NCBI RefSeq assembly: GCF_030547425.1
Contig: NZ_JAUORH010000008.1
Span: 62,001 to 126,000 of the forward strand
DNA: 64,000 nt
DNA from: Tenacibaculum sp. 1_MG-2023
Lineage (GTDB): Bacteria > Bacteroidota > Bacteroidia > Flavobacteriales > Flavobacteriaceae
Direction: 5' to 3'
Below are positions 35,074 through 43,584 of this stretch, one piece after another (position 1 is the first letter of the stretch; the number at the start of each line of letters is the position of its first letter). Position numbers and translations under genes: made by a program. Below the pieces are notes generated by a model. That model was not told where the DNA came from and did no database searches. It worked only from the letters and a program-made list of their open reading frames with translations.

Positions 35074-35667
35074 ATGCCAAATTTAGTTCCAGAATTAAAC
35101 AGTTTAGACTTCAACGTATATGTTGGGGGTCCTTTACAGGCTGCAATACAAGCACAAACAGCAGCTTCAATGGCCACTGTAAATTTTATTAAAGAAGTAG
35201 GTTTTGAAAAAGACAATAACCCTACTAATCCAGATTCATTACGTTATGTTGATTTTCAATATGAAAAGTCAGTACCTAACCCTGATTACGATCCAAATGA
35301 AGCCATTGGTCCTGACAATCTAAAATTCATAAAAAGCGAAATTGAAATCAAAGTACCATTTTTAACAATGCTTACCATTCCATCAATTCGTATTGATGAA
35401 GTAAACATTGATTTTAATGCACGCTTGAGTTCTACTGAAACAAGAAACGTATCGTCTGAGTTTGCAGCTAGTGCAGAATTAGGAATCAATTACAAAATTG
35501 TAAACTTTAAAGCTTCTGCTTCATACAAAAGAAACACATCTCAAGGCGTTAAGGTTGATAAAACATATAATCTTGGGGTAAAAGTTCGTGCCGTAAACGA
35601 CGAGTTACCTGAAGGATTAAGTAGAATTTTAAATATGCTAGAGGACAGTATTGCTGCTGTAGCTTAA
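35074..35667 (+). CDS. DUF2589 domain protein
   Basis: Unknown function, 197 residues, cytoplasmic (no signal peptide or membrane helix). The N-terminal VGGPLQAAIQAQTAAS (about 17-32) and TVNFIKEVGF match the DUF2589 family start as I know it. The middle PFLTMLTIPSIRIDEVNIDFNARL segment and the terminal LPEGLSRILNMLEDSIA also fit. It heads a cluster of three genes. A strong terminator-like hairpin directly after it would make it the most abundant product of the cluster. Confidence 0.85.
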   Translation: MPNLVPELNSLDFNVYVGGPLQAAIQAQTAASMATVNFIKEVGFEKDNNPTNPDSLRYVDFQYEKSVPNPDYDPNEAIGPDNLKFIKSEIEIKVPFLTMLTIPSIRIDEVNIDFNARLSSTETRNVSSEFAASAELGINYKIVNFKASASYKRNTSQGVKVDKTYNLGVKVRAVNDELPEGLSRILNMLEDSIAAVA

Positions 35668-35680
35668 CATTCATAACTAC

Positions 35681-35716
35681 GAGGTTGTACCGTACCAAAC
35701 CGTACAACCTCTTTTT
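35681..35716 (+). terminator. Intercistronic terminator in the DUF2589-type cluster
   Basis: Ten-base perfect arms GAGGTTGTAC/GTACAACCTC, an 11-base loop, then TTTTT. It lies 14 bases after the first gene's stop and 14 bases before the next gene's ATG, so it probably reduces but does not block downstream transcription. Confidence 0.8.
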
Positions 35717-35729
35717 AAAAATTTTTATT

Positions 35730-36401
35730 ATGGTAAATTTAAATGAATATTTAGGGGGAATCGCCACCAGCATTGCAGAAGCACGTTTAATGTCTGATTT
35801 GAAATCTTTAGAGATTGCTGAGAAGTTTTCACGCCATGAACTCTTGAAACATTTTTCTATTCCTCGTTTTAAAGCACAAAATATTGAACTCACCATTCCT
35901 GTAGCGATTGGAGAATTAGAAGAGACTTATGAAGCCGATTACGAACCTATTGATAATGTTACTTTCAATTCACAAGCCTATACAATTTTAAAAGATGCTT
36001 CAAAAATTACTTCTTTTGACAGAAAAACATCTACTATGCTTCGCTCAATAATAGCACAAAGAACAGATGAACTTGAAAAAAACATAAAAGCAACTGGTGA
36101 AATCGACCCTGTATTATCAAGGTTTTCACAACAATTATCTGAAGAGTTTATCTCTATTTATAATGAAAAAGTAAGTTACGACATATTAGTTAAAAAACTT
36201 AATTCAGAATTAAGACCATCTATTAAAAGTAGACAAATAACACAAAAAAACACGAAAGTTATTGTAGAAGCTCATAAACTAAACGAAATCAAACCTGAAA
36301 ATATAGTTCAGATTAAAATGACTTTAAATGAAGAAGGCATGGAGTGGTATACTTCAGAAAATGAAGATGGTGTAAGAGAAACCAAATTATTACCAGAATA
36401 G
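35730..36401 (+). CDS. DUF2589-associated protein, probable diverged relative
   Basis: Unknown function, 223 residues, no signal peptide. The opening LGGIATSIAEARLMSDLKSLEIAEKF echoes the GGPL..A..AQ opening of the DUF2589 protein upstream, followed by a FKAQNIELTIPVAI segment comparable to the IxIxVP region there. The rest is helical and charged. ATG at 35730 is chosen; a longer frame from 35685 runs through the terminator hairpin. The stop is two bases before the next start, so the two are translated together. Confidence 0.7.
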   Translation: MVNLNEYLGGIATSIAEARLMSDLKSLEIAEKFSRHELLKHFSIPRFKAQNIELTIPVAIGELEETYEADYEPIDNVTFNSQAYTILKDASKITSFDRKTSTMLRSIIAQRTDELEKNIKATGEIDPVLSRFSQQLSEEFISIYNEKVSYDILVKKLNSELRPSIKSRQITQKNTKVIVEAHKLNEIKPENIVQIKMTLNEEGMEWYTSENEDGVRETKLLPE

Positions 36402-36403
36402 TT

Positions 36404-36946
36404 ATGAGAAAATCAATTACAAAAATAACCAATCAACTCAAAACTCAATTGAATGAAATACATGAATTGGCGAATCAAATTGAGAAAAAAAATACACAAA
36501 GCGCTAAAAATATTCGCAATTGGTTGTTAGCTACAGAAGAAGTATTAAAAGCACTTAACTTACCAGATTCATCCAAATTTGCAGTTAAAAGAGCCATGTT
36601 AAGTTCATTCATCCCAAATAGTAGAAATAAGAAAAAAGAGACTCTACAATTAGGAGCTTCAACATTAACAGAAGCTCAACAAGACTTATGGGAAGTATAC
36701 ACTCCCTATGCTACTATTTTAGATAATTCAACAACCTTGATAGAGCAACTTTTAGCAGTAATTTACCAAACCAAGCAGTTTAAATACGACACAAATGAAG
36801 ATTTTACGCAATTCCTAGAACAAGTTTGGAGGTTTTGTTGCAATCATGAACAACTTAAAGGGATTAGTTCACAAATACTTTCAATGATAAATCAATCAGA
36901 CGTACTTATTATTATGGCTGAAAAAATAGCAATAGAAAGTTTATAA
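36404..36946 (+). CDS. Hypothetical helical protein of the DUF2589-type cluster
   Basis: Unknown function, 180 residues, soluble. It begins with a charged helical stretch and lacks any signal or known domain. It follows its neighbour by two bases. A possible coiled coil spans about residues 5-45. No homologue is recognised. Its constant partners are the DUF2589 proteins, and an interaction role is the most reasonable guess. Confidence 0.65.
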   Translation: MRKSITKITNQLKTQLNEIHELANQIEKKNTQSAKNIRNWLLATEEVLKALNLPDSSKFAVKRAMLSSFIPNSRNKKKETLQLGASTLTEAQQDLWEVYTPYATILDNSTTLIEQLLAVIYQTKQFKYDTNEDFTQFLEQVWRFCCNHEQLKGISSQILSMINQSDVLIIMAEKIAIESL

Positions 36947-36976
36947 ATAGTTCGCTATATTTTTTACTTTTACCTT

Positions 36977-37381
36977 ATGAACAAAATCGAACATATTGGT
37001 ATAGCCGTTAAAGACTTAGAAAAATCTAACTCATTATTTGCTTCTCTTTTTGGAGAATCACATTATAAAATTGAAGAAGTTGCTAGCGAAGGAGTAAAAA
37101 CTTCGTTTTTTAAATCTGGTCCTAATAAAATTGAATTATTAGAAGCTACGAAACCTGACAGCCCTATAGCCAAGTTTATAGAAAAAAAAGGAGAAGGAAT
37201 TCATCACATTGCTTTTGCTGTTGATAACATAAAAGAAGAAATTAAGCGTTTACAAGGTGAAGGTTTTACTGTTTTGAATGAAACTCCTAAAAAAGGAGCC
37301 GATAATAAACTAGTAGCTTTTTTGCATCCTAAAACTACCAATGGTGTACTTATTGAGTTATGCCAAGAGATAGAAGAATAG
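36977..37381 (+). CDS. mce: Methylmalonyl-CoA epimerase
   Basis: Interconverts the (R) and (S) forms of methylmalonyl-CoA in propionate metabolism. The protein has 134 residues of the glyoxalase/VOC fold. Metal-binding residues fit the family: His in KIEHIGIAV, His in GIHHIAFAV and Glu in LIELCQ. Also typical are KIELLEATKPDSPIAKFIEKKG and the HPKTTNGVLIE end. It begins 30 bases after the DUF2589-type cluster and is followed by ftsX. The mutase gene is not in the window. Confidence 0.93.
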   Translation: MNKIEHIGIAVKDLEKSNSLFASLFGESHYKIEEVASEGVKTSFFKSGPNKIELLEATKPDSPIAKFIEKKGEGIHHIAFAVDNIKEEIKRLQGEGFTVLNETPKKGADNKLVAFLHPKTTNGVLIELCQEIEE

Positions 37382-37439
37382 GAACAGTTTAAAAATTAAA
37401 TATTTGTATCTTGCAACGCCTTAAAATCAGTATTTACTA

Positions 37440-38318
37440 ATGACAACCTCTTTTGATTCTTTTCAAAAACGCCGATTACAATCTTCATACATATCAGTAG
37501 TAGTAAGTATTGCTTTAGTACTTTTTATGATTGGTGTTTTAGGTTTAGTTCTTTTAAAATCAACAAAAGTTGCAAACCACTTTAAAGAAAAAGTAGTTAT
37601 GACGCTTTTCTTAAAAGATGAAGTAGCTGATAAAAACATTAAAAGTCTTAAAGAATCAATTAAAAAAGAGACGTTTGTTAACAAGGTAGTCTATATTTCT
37701 AAAGAAGACGCTGCCAAAGAATATAAAAAAGATTTAGGTGAAGATTTTTTACAGTTTTTGGGAGACAACCCGTTAAAAAATGGAATAGACATTTACTTGA
37801 AAGCAGATTTTGTGACTCCTGAAAAAATGAGTGAACTTGAAAAGTCTTTTGATAAAAATAAATTTGTAGCCGAAGTAAGTTACGACAAACCATTGGTACA
37901 ATTACTTACCAAAAACATCCAACGCATTAGCTTTTGGTTATTGGTATTAAGTGGTTTTTTTGGGTTAGTTGCTATTATTTTAATTAACAGCTCTATCCGA
38001 TTATCAATCTACTCAAAACGATTCAACATAAAAACCATGCAAATGGTTGGTGCCACTAAGAGTTTTATTCGTAGACCTTTTATTTGGCAAAGTATCAAAC
38101 TAGGTTTACTAGGAGCTTTTATATCTATAAGTGGATTGGGTGTTTTAATTTATTATGTAGACAAATATATCCCTACATTAGAACTACTTACAGATTATGC
38201 TGCTTTAGGGTATGTAGCTGGAGGAGTTATACTTGTTGCATTTTTTATTACATGGATTAGCACCTTCTTTGCTACACAACGATTCTTAAACTTACAAACC
38301 AACGATTTGTATTACTAA
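37440..38318 (+). CDS. ftsX: Cell division protein FtsX
   Basis: Permease-like partner of FtsE that controls peptidoglycan hydrolases at the septum. The protein has 292 residues. One N-terminal helix (about 20-40), an extracytoplasmic domain (about 50-165), then three helices (about 170-190, 215-245, 260-280). The KTMQMVGATKSFIRRPFIWQ segment is the family's conserved cytoplasmic coupling motif. It heads an operon with DUF3098, uppP and truB, with gaps of 7, 2 and 0 bases. Confidence 0.92.
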   Translation: MTTSFDSFQKRRLQSSYISVVVSIALVLFMIGVLGLVLLKSTKVANHFKEKVVMTLFLKDEVADKNIKSLKESIKKETFVNKVVYISKEDAAKEYKKDLGEDFLQFLGDNPLKNGIDIYLKADFVTPEKMSELEKSFDKNKFVAEVSYDKPLVQLLTKNIQRISFWLLVLSGFFGLVAIILINSSIRLSIYSKRFNIKTMQMVGATKSFIRRPFIWQSIKLGLLGAFISISGLGVLIYYVDKYIPTLELLTDYAALGYVAGGVILVAFFITWISTFFATQRFLNLQTNDLYY

Positions 38319-38325
38319 ATTATTT

Positions 38326-38568
38326 ATGAAAAAAGATAATTCATCAAAACAAGAATTTCTATTCGGTAAGCGAAATTATATCATCATGCTTATTGGTATC
38401 GCTGTAATTGCCTTAGGGTTTATTTTAATGGCAGGTGGCGGTAGCGACGACCCTAACGTGTTCAACTCTGAAATATATGGTTGGCGTAGGATTCGTTTAG
38501 CTCCTACCTTAGTAATTATCGGATTGGGTATAGAAATTTATGCTATTTTTGCCAATCCTAAAAAATAA
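38326..38568 (+). CDS. DUF3098 family membrane protein
   Basis: Unknown function, 80 residues, with two membrane helices (about 18-36 and 58-76) around a loop of GGGSDDPNVFN and RRIRLAP. This pattern fits the DUF3098 family found next to ftsX/uppP in Bacteroidota. It lies between ftsX and uppP in a tight operon. Confidence 0.85.
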   Translation: MKKDNSSKQEFLFGKRNYIIMLIGIAVIALGFILMAGGGSDDPNVFNSEIYGWRRIRLAPTLVIIGLGIEIYAIFANPKK

Positions 38569-38570
38569 AC

Positions 38571-39365
38571 ATGGATTTATTAGAAGCAATTATCCTTGGA
38601 GTCATTCAGGGACTTACTGAATTTTTACCAGTTTCATCTAGTGGTCATTTAGAGTTAGCAAAAGCTTTATTTGGAGATACTTCTGTACCTCAAGAAAGCC
38701 TAACATTTACTGTTGTTCTACACGCTGCTACAGCACTCAGTACTATTGTAGTATTTAGAAAAGAAATTGCTGAAATTCTTAAAGGGCTTTTTCAGTTTAC
38801 ATGGAATGAGGAAATGCAGTTTTCTGTGAAAATTATTCTTTCTATGATTCCTGCTGTAATTGTAGGTCTAGCCTTTGAAAAGGAGTTGGAAATTTTTTTT
38901 GGAGGAAAAATTTTATTAGTAGGTTTTATGCTTTTAGTAACTGCTGTATTGCTTTTATTGGCTGATAAAGCTAAGAACACTAATAAAAGTGTTTCTTTTA
39001 AGAACTCTGTAATTATAGGAGTCTCTCAAGCAATTGCCATGTTACCTGGGATTTCACGTTCAGGAGCTACTATTTCAACATCAGTTTTATTAGGTGTAGA
39101 CAGAACCAAAGCTGCTCGTTTTTCTTTTTTAATGGTTGTACCGTTAATTTTAGGAAAAGTAGCTAAAGATATTTTAAGTGGAGACATTAATTTTCAGAGT
39201 TCAGAAATTGTTCCATTATCAGCTGGTTTTATCGCTGCTTTCATCTCTGGATTGTTAGCATGTACTTGGATGATAGCCTTAGTTAAAAAGAGTAAGTTAT
39301 CTTATTTCTCTTTATACTGTGCTATTGTAGGTTTAATTGCCATTGGCTATTCTTTATTTTTTTAG
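38571..39365 (+). CDS. uppP: Undecaprenyl-diphosphate phosphatase
   Basis: Recycles the lipid carrier used in peptidoglycan synthesis by removing a phosphate from undecaprenyl diphosphate, in the inner membrane. The protein has 264 residues with about eight helices. GLTEFLPVSSSGHLEL (about 14-29) and PGISRSGATIS (about 156-166) are the two catalytic motifs. It is two bases after DUF3098 and its stop directly abuts the truB ATG. Confidence 0.96.
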   Translation: MDLLEAIILGVIQGLTEFLPVSSSGHLELAKALFGDTSVPQESLTFTVVLHAATALSTIVVFRKEIAEILKGLFQFTWNEEMQFSVKIILSMIPAVIVGLAFEKELEIFFGGKILLVGFMLLVTAVLLLLADKAKNTNKSVSFKNSVIIGVSQAIAMLPGISRSGATISTSVLLGVDRTKAARFSFLMVVPLILGKVAKDILSGDINFQSSEIVPLSAGFIAAFISGLLACTWMIALVKKSKLSYFSLYCAIVGLIAIGYSLFF

Positions 39366-40058
39366 ATGACTGCAGAAGATTACAAAAACGGACAAGTTTT
39401 ATTAATTGATAAACCTTTAGAATGGACTTCTTTTCAAGTCGTAAACAAACTACGTTGGCATATTCGTAAACGTTTTGATATCAAAAAAATTAAAGTTGGG
39501 CATGCTGGAACTCTAGATCCTCTAGCTACTGGTTTGCTAATTATTTGCACTGGTAAACAGACCAAAAACATTAACGAATATCAAGGACAGGTAAAAGAAT
39601 ATACGGGTACATTTGTTATTGGTGCTACCACACCTAGTTACGATTTAGAAACAAAAATTAACGAAACGTTTCCTACGGAACATCTTACGGAAGAATTACT
39701 ACACAAAACTACTGAGCAGTTTACAGGAAAAATTCAACAAAAGCCACCTATTTTTTCTGCGATTAAAAAAGACGGAAAGCGCTTATATGAATTAGCTCGA
39801 AAAGGTGAAACTACCGAAATTAAAGCTCGTGAAGTTGAAATCAATGAATTTGAAATCACCAATATTGATTTACCTAACGTAGAATTCCGAATTGTATGTA
39901 GTAAAGGAACTTATATTCGTTCTATTGCCAACGATTACGGAGAAGCGTTGAATTCTGGAGCACATTTATCTGTTTTAAGAAGAACTAAGATTGGAGATTT
40001 TTTAGTTGATAATGCTCAGAGTGTTGATGAGTTTATCAACTCTTTAGAAATGGAATAA
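39366..40058 (+). CDS. truB: tRNA pseudouridine(55) synthase
   Basis: Makes pseudouridine 55 in the T-loop of tRNAs. The protein has 230 residues. The catalytic Asp is in KVGHAGTLDPLATGLL. Other typical segments are DKPLEWTSFQVVNKL, KPPIFSAIKKDGKRLYELAR and CSKGTYIRSIANDYGEAL. The ATG follows the uppP stop without a gap. It ends the ftsX operon, or continues into a small outer-membrane-like gene 34 bases on. Confidence 0.95.
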   Translation: MTAEDYKNGQVLLIDKPLEWTSFQVVNKLRWHIRKRFDIKKIKVGHAGTLDPLATGLLIICTGKQTKNINEYQGQVKEYTGTFVIGATTPSYDLETKINETFPTEHLTEELLHKTTEQFTGKIQQKPPIFSAIKKDGKRLYELARKGETTEIKAREVEINEFEITNIDLPNVEFRIVCSKGTYIRSIANDYGEALNSGAHLSVLRRTKIGDFLVDNAQSVDEFINSLEME

Positions 40059-40092
40059 TTTTTACTTATCAAATCGAAAATTATTTATTACT

Positions 40093-40629
40093 ATGAAAAA
40101 AAAATTACTTCTGTTAATCATTCTATTAACAGCTCAATTCACTTTTACTCAAGAAAACTACAAAAAACCTTATTTTACAGGAAGTATTAGCACAACATTC
40201 GCTATAAATGAAAATTATACATTAGACCCTGATGATGATGAATCTTTTTTAGAACCTGCTTCTCTTTTAATTCGCCTAGGTGCTGGATATCAACTTCACA
40301 GGCGTTGGCAAATTGGTATAAATGCTGGTTTTGACCATCACTTTAGATTTGGCATCAACGCTATCCCTTTATACGGTAGCTTACGTTATAATATTGTTGA
40401 TAAAGACAACGATAATTTTTTCATTGAGTATAACCAAGGGAAAATGTGGAGACCTTCTTCTAAATATGAAAATGGTAATTACTACGGATTAGGGGTTGGG
40501 GTACAAGTAACGGGAGCAAGTAGGTGGAATACTATTGTACGTTTAGACTATCACAAAAAAGCTATTCAAAACTTTAAAAACGGTCATTTAGATAGTGTGT
40601 CTATCGGTATTGGTTTTTCTTTCTTTTAA
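40093..40629 (+). CDS. Predicted secreted outer-membrane protein
   Basis: Unknown function, 178 residues. A signal peptide (about 1-19, ending FTFTQ) is followed by strand-like, aromatic-rich sequence ending in GIGFSFF, which fits a small beta-barrel. It lies downstream of truB on the same strand and ends five bases from a convergent gene. Confidence 0.65.
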   Translation: MKKKLLLLIILLTAQFTFTQENYKKPYFTGSISTTFAINENYTLDPDDDESFLEPASLLIRLGAGYQLHRRWQIGINAGFDHHFRFGINAIPLYGSLRYNIVDKDNDNFFIEYNQGKMWRPSSKYENGNYYGLGVGVQVTGASRWNTIVRLDYHKKAIQNFKNGHLDSVSIGIGFSFF

Positions 40630-40634
40630 AAAAA

Positions 40635-41117
40635 TTATTTTAAAAATCTACTATACCAACTTTCTGTAATTGGTACTTCCCAATAATTTTCTAATTCTAC
40701 TTTAGTTTGTACTAAATTATCAAAAACTATTGTTTTAGCTGATACAGACTTCTTTTTAAGCAGCTTTTTAAACTCTTTGACGTCTTTGTACTGAGTAAAT
40801 TCTCCTTGCTTAAAACACACATTCATTTTATCTAACAGCTCCACTTCGTATTCTTGCTGTAGTTGTAAAATAAATGCTACTTGTTTATCAATATCTGCAT
40901 TCGTTAATATTAAACCTTCTTCCACAGAAAAGATAATAAAACGATTATATTTCAGCTCAAAAGAAGCTTTGAAGTCAGTATCTTCAGACTTCCATCCATC
41001 AATAAAGCCTTGTAACTTTTCTTTTAGTCCGTCAATTTCTTGCGGATAAAATTTTCGACTTGATGGATATACCCAAACTTTTGCCTCTTCTGATAAACTA
41101 CTGAATTCTACAAACAT
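40635..41117 (-). CDS. Uncharacterised cytoplasmic protein (often mis-named ABC transporter ATPase)
   Basis: Unknown function, 160 residues, conserved in Flavobacteriia as I recall. The opening EEAKVWVYPSSRKFYP, the middle LLDKMNVCFKQGEFTQYKDVKEFKKL and the terminal ESWYSRFLK are typical of these proteins. No Walker A or B motif is present, so the ATPase name sometimes used is not supported. It has a -7 element in front and stands alone. Confidence 0.75.
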   Translation of the reverse strand: MFVEFSSLSEEAKVWVYPSSRKFYPQEIDGLKEKLQGFIDGWKSEDTDFKASFELKYNRFIIFSVEEGLILTNADIDKQVAFILQLQQEYEVELLDKMNVCFKQGEFTQYKDVKEFKKLLKKKSVSAKTIVFDNLVQTKVELENYWEVPITESWYSRFLK

Positions 41118-41135
41118 ATTTATTCCTTATGAACG

Positions 41136-41143
41136 CAAAGATA
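41136..41143 (-). promoter_or_regulatory. -7 promoter element for the 40635-41117 gene
   Basis: Reads TATCTTTG on the minus strand. A TTTG at 41167-41170 would give a 23-base spacer, at the long end of the usual range. Confidence 0.45.
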
Positions 41144-41151
41144 CAGAAAAC

Positions 41152-41186
41152 AATTCCCCTTTTTAACAAAAACAAAAAGGGGAATT
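41152..41186 (-). terminator. Terminator after the single-cysteine thioredoxin gene
   Basis: Thirteen-base perfect arms AATTCCCCTTTTT/AAAAAGGGGAATT with a nine-base loop. It lies 22 bases past the stop at 41209. Confidence 0.82.
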
Positions 41187-41208
41187 TCTAGCTTTTTTAT
41201 GTACTTTA

Positions 41209-41799
41209 TTACTGAAGCATTGATACTAAATCTTCTTGTGTATTTTCTCCTTTATTTTTGTTGTACCAAACTTGTAAATCTGTTTTAAAGTCAGCATCCA
41301 AGCTACCATGTTTTTCTTTATAATCAACAACCATTTTAGTTGCTGTGGTAGGTCTTGGCCCCCATGTGTTGATTACTTCGTTCTCCTGATTTAAAGCAAT
41401 TAACTTAGGTATTGATCTTCCTCCATTTGTTAAAAATTCATCCATCAACTCTAGGTTTTCATCTCGTAAAACTAGTTTTAAATTGATGTTTGGATTTTCT
41501 TCTGCTATTTTATTAATTACAGGTAAGTTTTGTGCTGCATCACCACACCATCCTTCCGTTAATACTAACCAAGTTTGTGGTTCTTTTACATCTTTAATTT
41601 TAGCAAGCGTTTCTTCAGTAAGTTTTACCGTTTTGTCTAAACGCTTCATACGTTTATCATTTAACTTACTATAGTTTAATAAATCATCTGATTGATTAGG
41701 TCCAGTAGATTTTCCTTGTGCTAATAAGTCACTTACTAAATCTCTATATTCACTGTAAGAGAGCGCCTTTTCTAAGCTATTTTGGATAATTTTTTTCAT
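41209..41799 (-). CDS. Thioredoxin-family protein with a single active-site cysteine
   Basis: Cytoplasmic (no signal peptide) thioredoxin-like protein of 196 residues. The active-site region is LTEGWCGDAAQNLPV, with one Cys in place of a CxxC pair. A RSIPKLIAL segment gives the cis-Pro. The type is common in Bacteroidota as a thioredoxin family protein. It shares the WCGD variant with the lipoprotein at 4545. Its own promoter element and terminator flank it. Confidence 0.82.
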   Translation of the reverse strand: MKKIIQNSLEKALSYSEYRDLVSDLLAQGKSTGPNQSDDLLNYSKLNDKRMKRLDKTVKLTEETLAKIKDVKEPQTWLVLTEGWCGDAAQNLPVINKIAEENPNINLKLVLRDENLELMDEFLTNGGRSIPKLIALNQENEVINTWGPRPTTATKMVVDYKEKHGSLDADFKTDLQVWYNKNKGENTQEDLVSMLQ

Positions 41800-41818
41800 C
41801 GTAAATGTATTGTTATTA

Positions 41819-41826
41819 CAAAAGTA
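41819..41826 (-). promoter_or_regulatory. -7 promoter element for the 41209-41799 gene
   Basis: Reads TACTTTTG on the minus strand, 19 bases before the ATG at 41799. Confidence 0.45.
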
Positions 41827-41910
41827 TTTTATCTATAGTAAACCTTAGGTAACCCAAGTTACAATTCACTATAAAACTTGAATAACATAGACGAAAACAT
41901 AAATACAACC

Positions 41911-42876
41911 TTACACTTCTGCTGACTCTTCAGTTTTAGCTTGTAAATTGGTAATAATATCTTTAGTCATAGAAGCTAAGTCAAACTGATGCCTCCATCC
42001 CCAATCTTTTCTTGCCGCTGAATCATCAATTACTTGAGGCCAACTATCAGCAATCACTTGTCTAAAATCTGGATTATACGTTATGGTAAATTCTGGAATG
42101 TATTTTTTAATTTCAGTCGCTATTTCAGCTGGGGTAAAACTAATTGCCGCTAAGTTGTATGAAGTTCTTGTTTTAATATTTTCTTCATCCGCTTGCATTA
42201 ACTGTACAGTTGCATTGATAGCATCGTCCATATACATCATTGGTAAACGTGTATTTTCTGATAAAAAGCACTCAAAAGTTCCTTTTTTTAAAGCATCAAA
42301 ATAAATATCAACAGCATAATCGGTAGTTCCTCCACCTGGTAAGGTTTTCCAGCTTATAATTCCTGGGTAACGAATGCTTCGTACATCTACCCCATATTTA
42401 TCGTGGTAATAATTACACCAATGCTCTCCTGCTACTTTACTTATTCCATAAACCGTAGAAGGTTCCATAATGGTTTGCTGTGGTGTATTCATTTTTGGTG
42501 ATGTTGGTCCAAAAGCTGCCATTGAACTAGGCCAATATATTTTTTGAATATGCTTTTCTTTTGCTAACTCTAACACCGCTAATAACGAAGTCATGTTTAA
42601 ATCCCAGCCTTTTAATGGGTACTTTTCTGCAGTTGCTGATAACATTGCAGCCATTAAATACACTTGGGTTACTTTATATTTTTGAACAACACTTAAAATT
42701 TGCTCTTGATTGGTAGCATCAATGATTTCAAAAGGCCCTGAGCTCATCATTTCAGCATTTCCTTCTCTAATATCGGAAGCTATTACATTATCTGTCCCAT
42801 AAATAGAACGTAATTTTTGGGTTAATTCTGTTCCTATTTGCCCGCAAGCTCCTAAAATTAATATCGTTTCACTCAT
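41911..42876 (-). CDS. Short-chain-type L-threonine 3-dehydrogenase / NAD-dependent epimerase family
   Basis: Probable L-threonine dehydrogenase of the epimerase-like short-chain group, converting threonine to 2-amino-3-ketobutyrate with NAD. The protein has 321 residues. GACGQIG near the N-terminus is the Rossmann motif, WPSSMAAFGP holds the catalytic Ser, and YGISK the Tyr and Lys. RYPGIISWKTLPGGGTTDYAV and LPMMYMDDAI match this enzyme group in Flavobacteria. A general sugar epimerase is less likely. It has a promoter in front. Confidence 0.85.
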   Translation of the reverse strand: MSETILILGACGQIGTELTQKLRSIYGTDNVIASDIREGNAEMMSSGPFEIIDATNQEQILSVVQKYKVTQVYLMAAMLSATAEKYPLKGWDLNMTSLLAVLELAKEKHIQKIYWPSSMAAFGPTSPKMNTPQQTIMEPSTVYGISKVAGEHWCNYYHDKYGVDVRSIRYPGIISWKTLPGGGTTDYAVDIYFDALKKGTFECFLSENTRLPMMYMDDAINATVQLMQADEENIKTRTSYNLAAISFTPAEIATEIKKYIPEFTITYNPDFRQVIADSWPQVIDDSAARKDWGWRHQFDLASMTKDIITNLQAKTEESAEV

Positions 42877-42903
42877 TTTAAATTATTCAAAAATAGATGT
42901 TTG

Positions 42904-42932
42904 CAAAGTTATTAAATTTAAGATTTCGCAAA
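42904..42932 (-). promoter_or_regulatory. Promoter of the threonine dehydrogenase gene
   Basis: On the minus strand TTTG (42929-42932), 17 bases, then TAACTTTG (42904-42911). A second -7 match, TATTTTTG, lies closer to the gene at 42888-42895. Confidence 0.6.
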
Positions 42933-43059
42933 AAGTATTTGCTCTTTTTTAACTATCTACAAAAGAGATAGCTAATCTACTGATTTCAAACTTCTAATTT
43001 AATTCTGTAAAGAATACCAAGTAAAATATGTACTTTTATCCCCTAATTATTTTATTGAA

Positions 43060-43584
43060 ATGGGTCGTTTTTTATTTGTTATTGCTTCATTATTTTTTTT
43101 AGTTACTTCTTGTGAAAAAAAAGAAAAACAAAAGGAAGTGTTACCTACTAAAACTGAAATGAATATTTCGGTTAAGCATACTGATTATTCTGAAATAAAC
43201 GAAAAGTACATTGACGAAATTAAACCTTGGAAAGAATATTTTACTGTTGAAGATTTTTTACAAGAATTAAAAAACACTACTCCTATTGAGGCTTTAAATA
43301 ATGCTTTAGAACTAAAGACACTTACTAAGCAATTTAAAGATAGTTTAAATATTGAAATACTTAAAACACCTGCTTTTAAAGCTCGTATTAATGTTTTTGA
43401 AAATGAAACTTTACGTTTAGCTGATATGACCTTTATTCCATCTATTTCAGCACACCAAGTTAACAGTCAGGTTGAAAAAATTATGATGCTTTTTAGTAGT
43501 GTTAATGATAAGATTAATACAGTTTACACTAAGAAAAAGTTTGATAGTGAAATAAATCTTGATAGCCTATTTAAGAATCAATAG
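43060..43584 (+). CDS. Hypothetical lipoprotein
   Basis: Unknown function, 174 residues. The signal peptide ends in VTSC (Cys about 18), followed by a lysine-rich stretch. The mature part is mostly helical with no recognised domain. It is convergent with recX and overlaps it by 14 bases. Confidence 0.68.
   Translation: MGRFLFVIASLFFLVTSCEKKEKQKEVLPTKTEMNISVKHTDYSEINEKYIDEIKPWKEYFTVEDFLQELKNTTPIEALNNALELKTLTKQFKDSLNIEILKTPAFKARINVFENETLRLADMTFIPSISAHQVNSQVEKIMMLFSSVNDKINTVYTKKKFDSEINLDSLFKNQ

Noticed and set aside
34860-35192. 110-residue open frame starting at TTG in the divergent gap
   Set aside because: It overlaps the DUF2589 gene start, has no family features and odd composition, and begins at a rare codon. 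Likely a chance frame.
40635-41117. ABC transporter ATPase name for the 160-residue protein
   Set aside because: There is no Walker A, Walker B or signature motif, and the length is too short.
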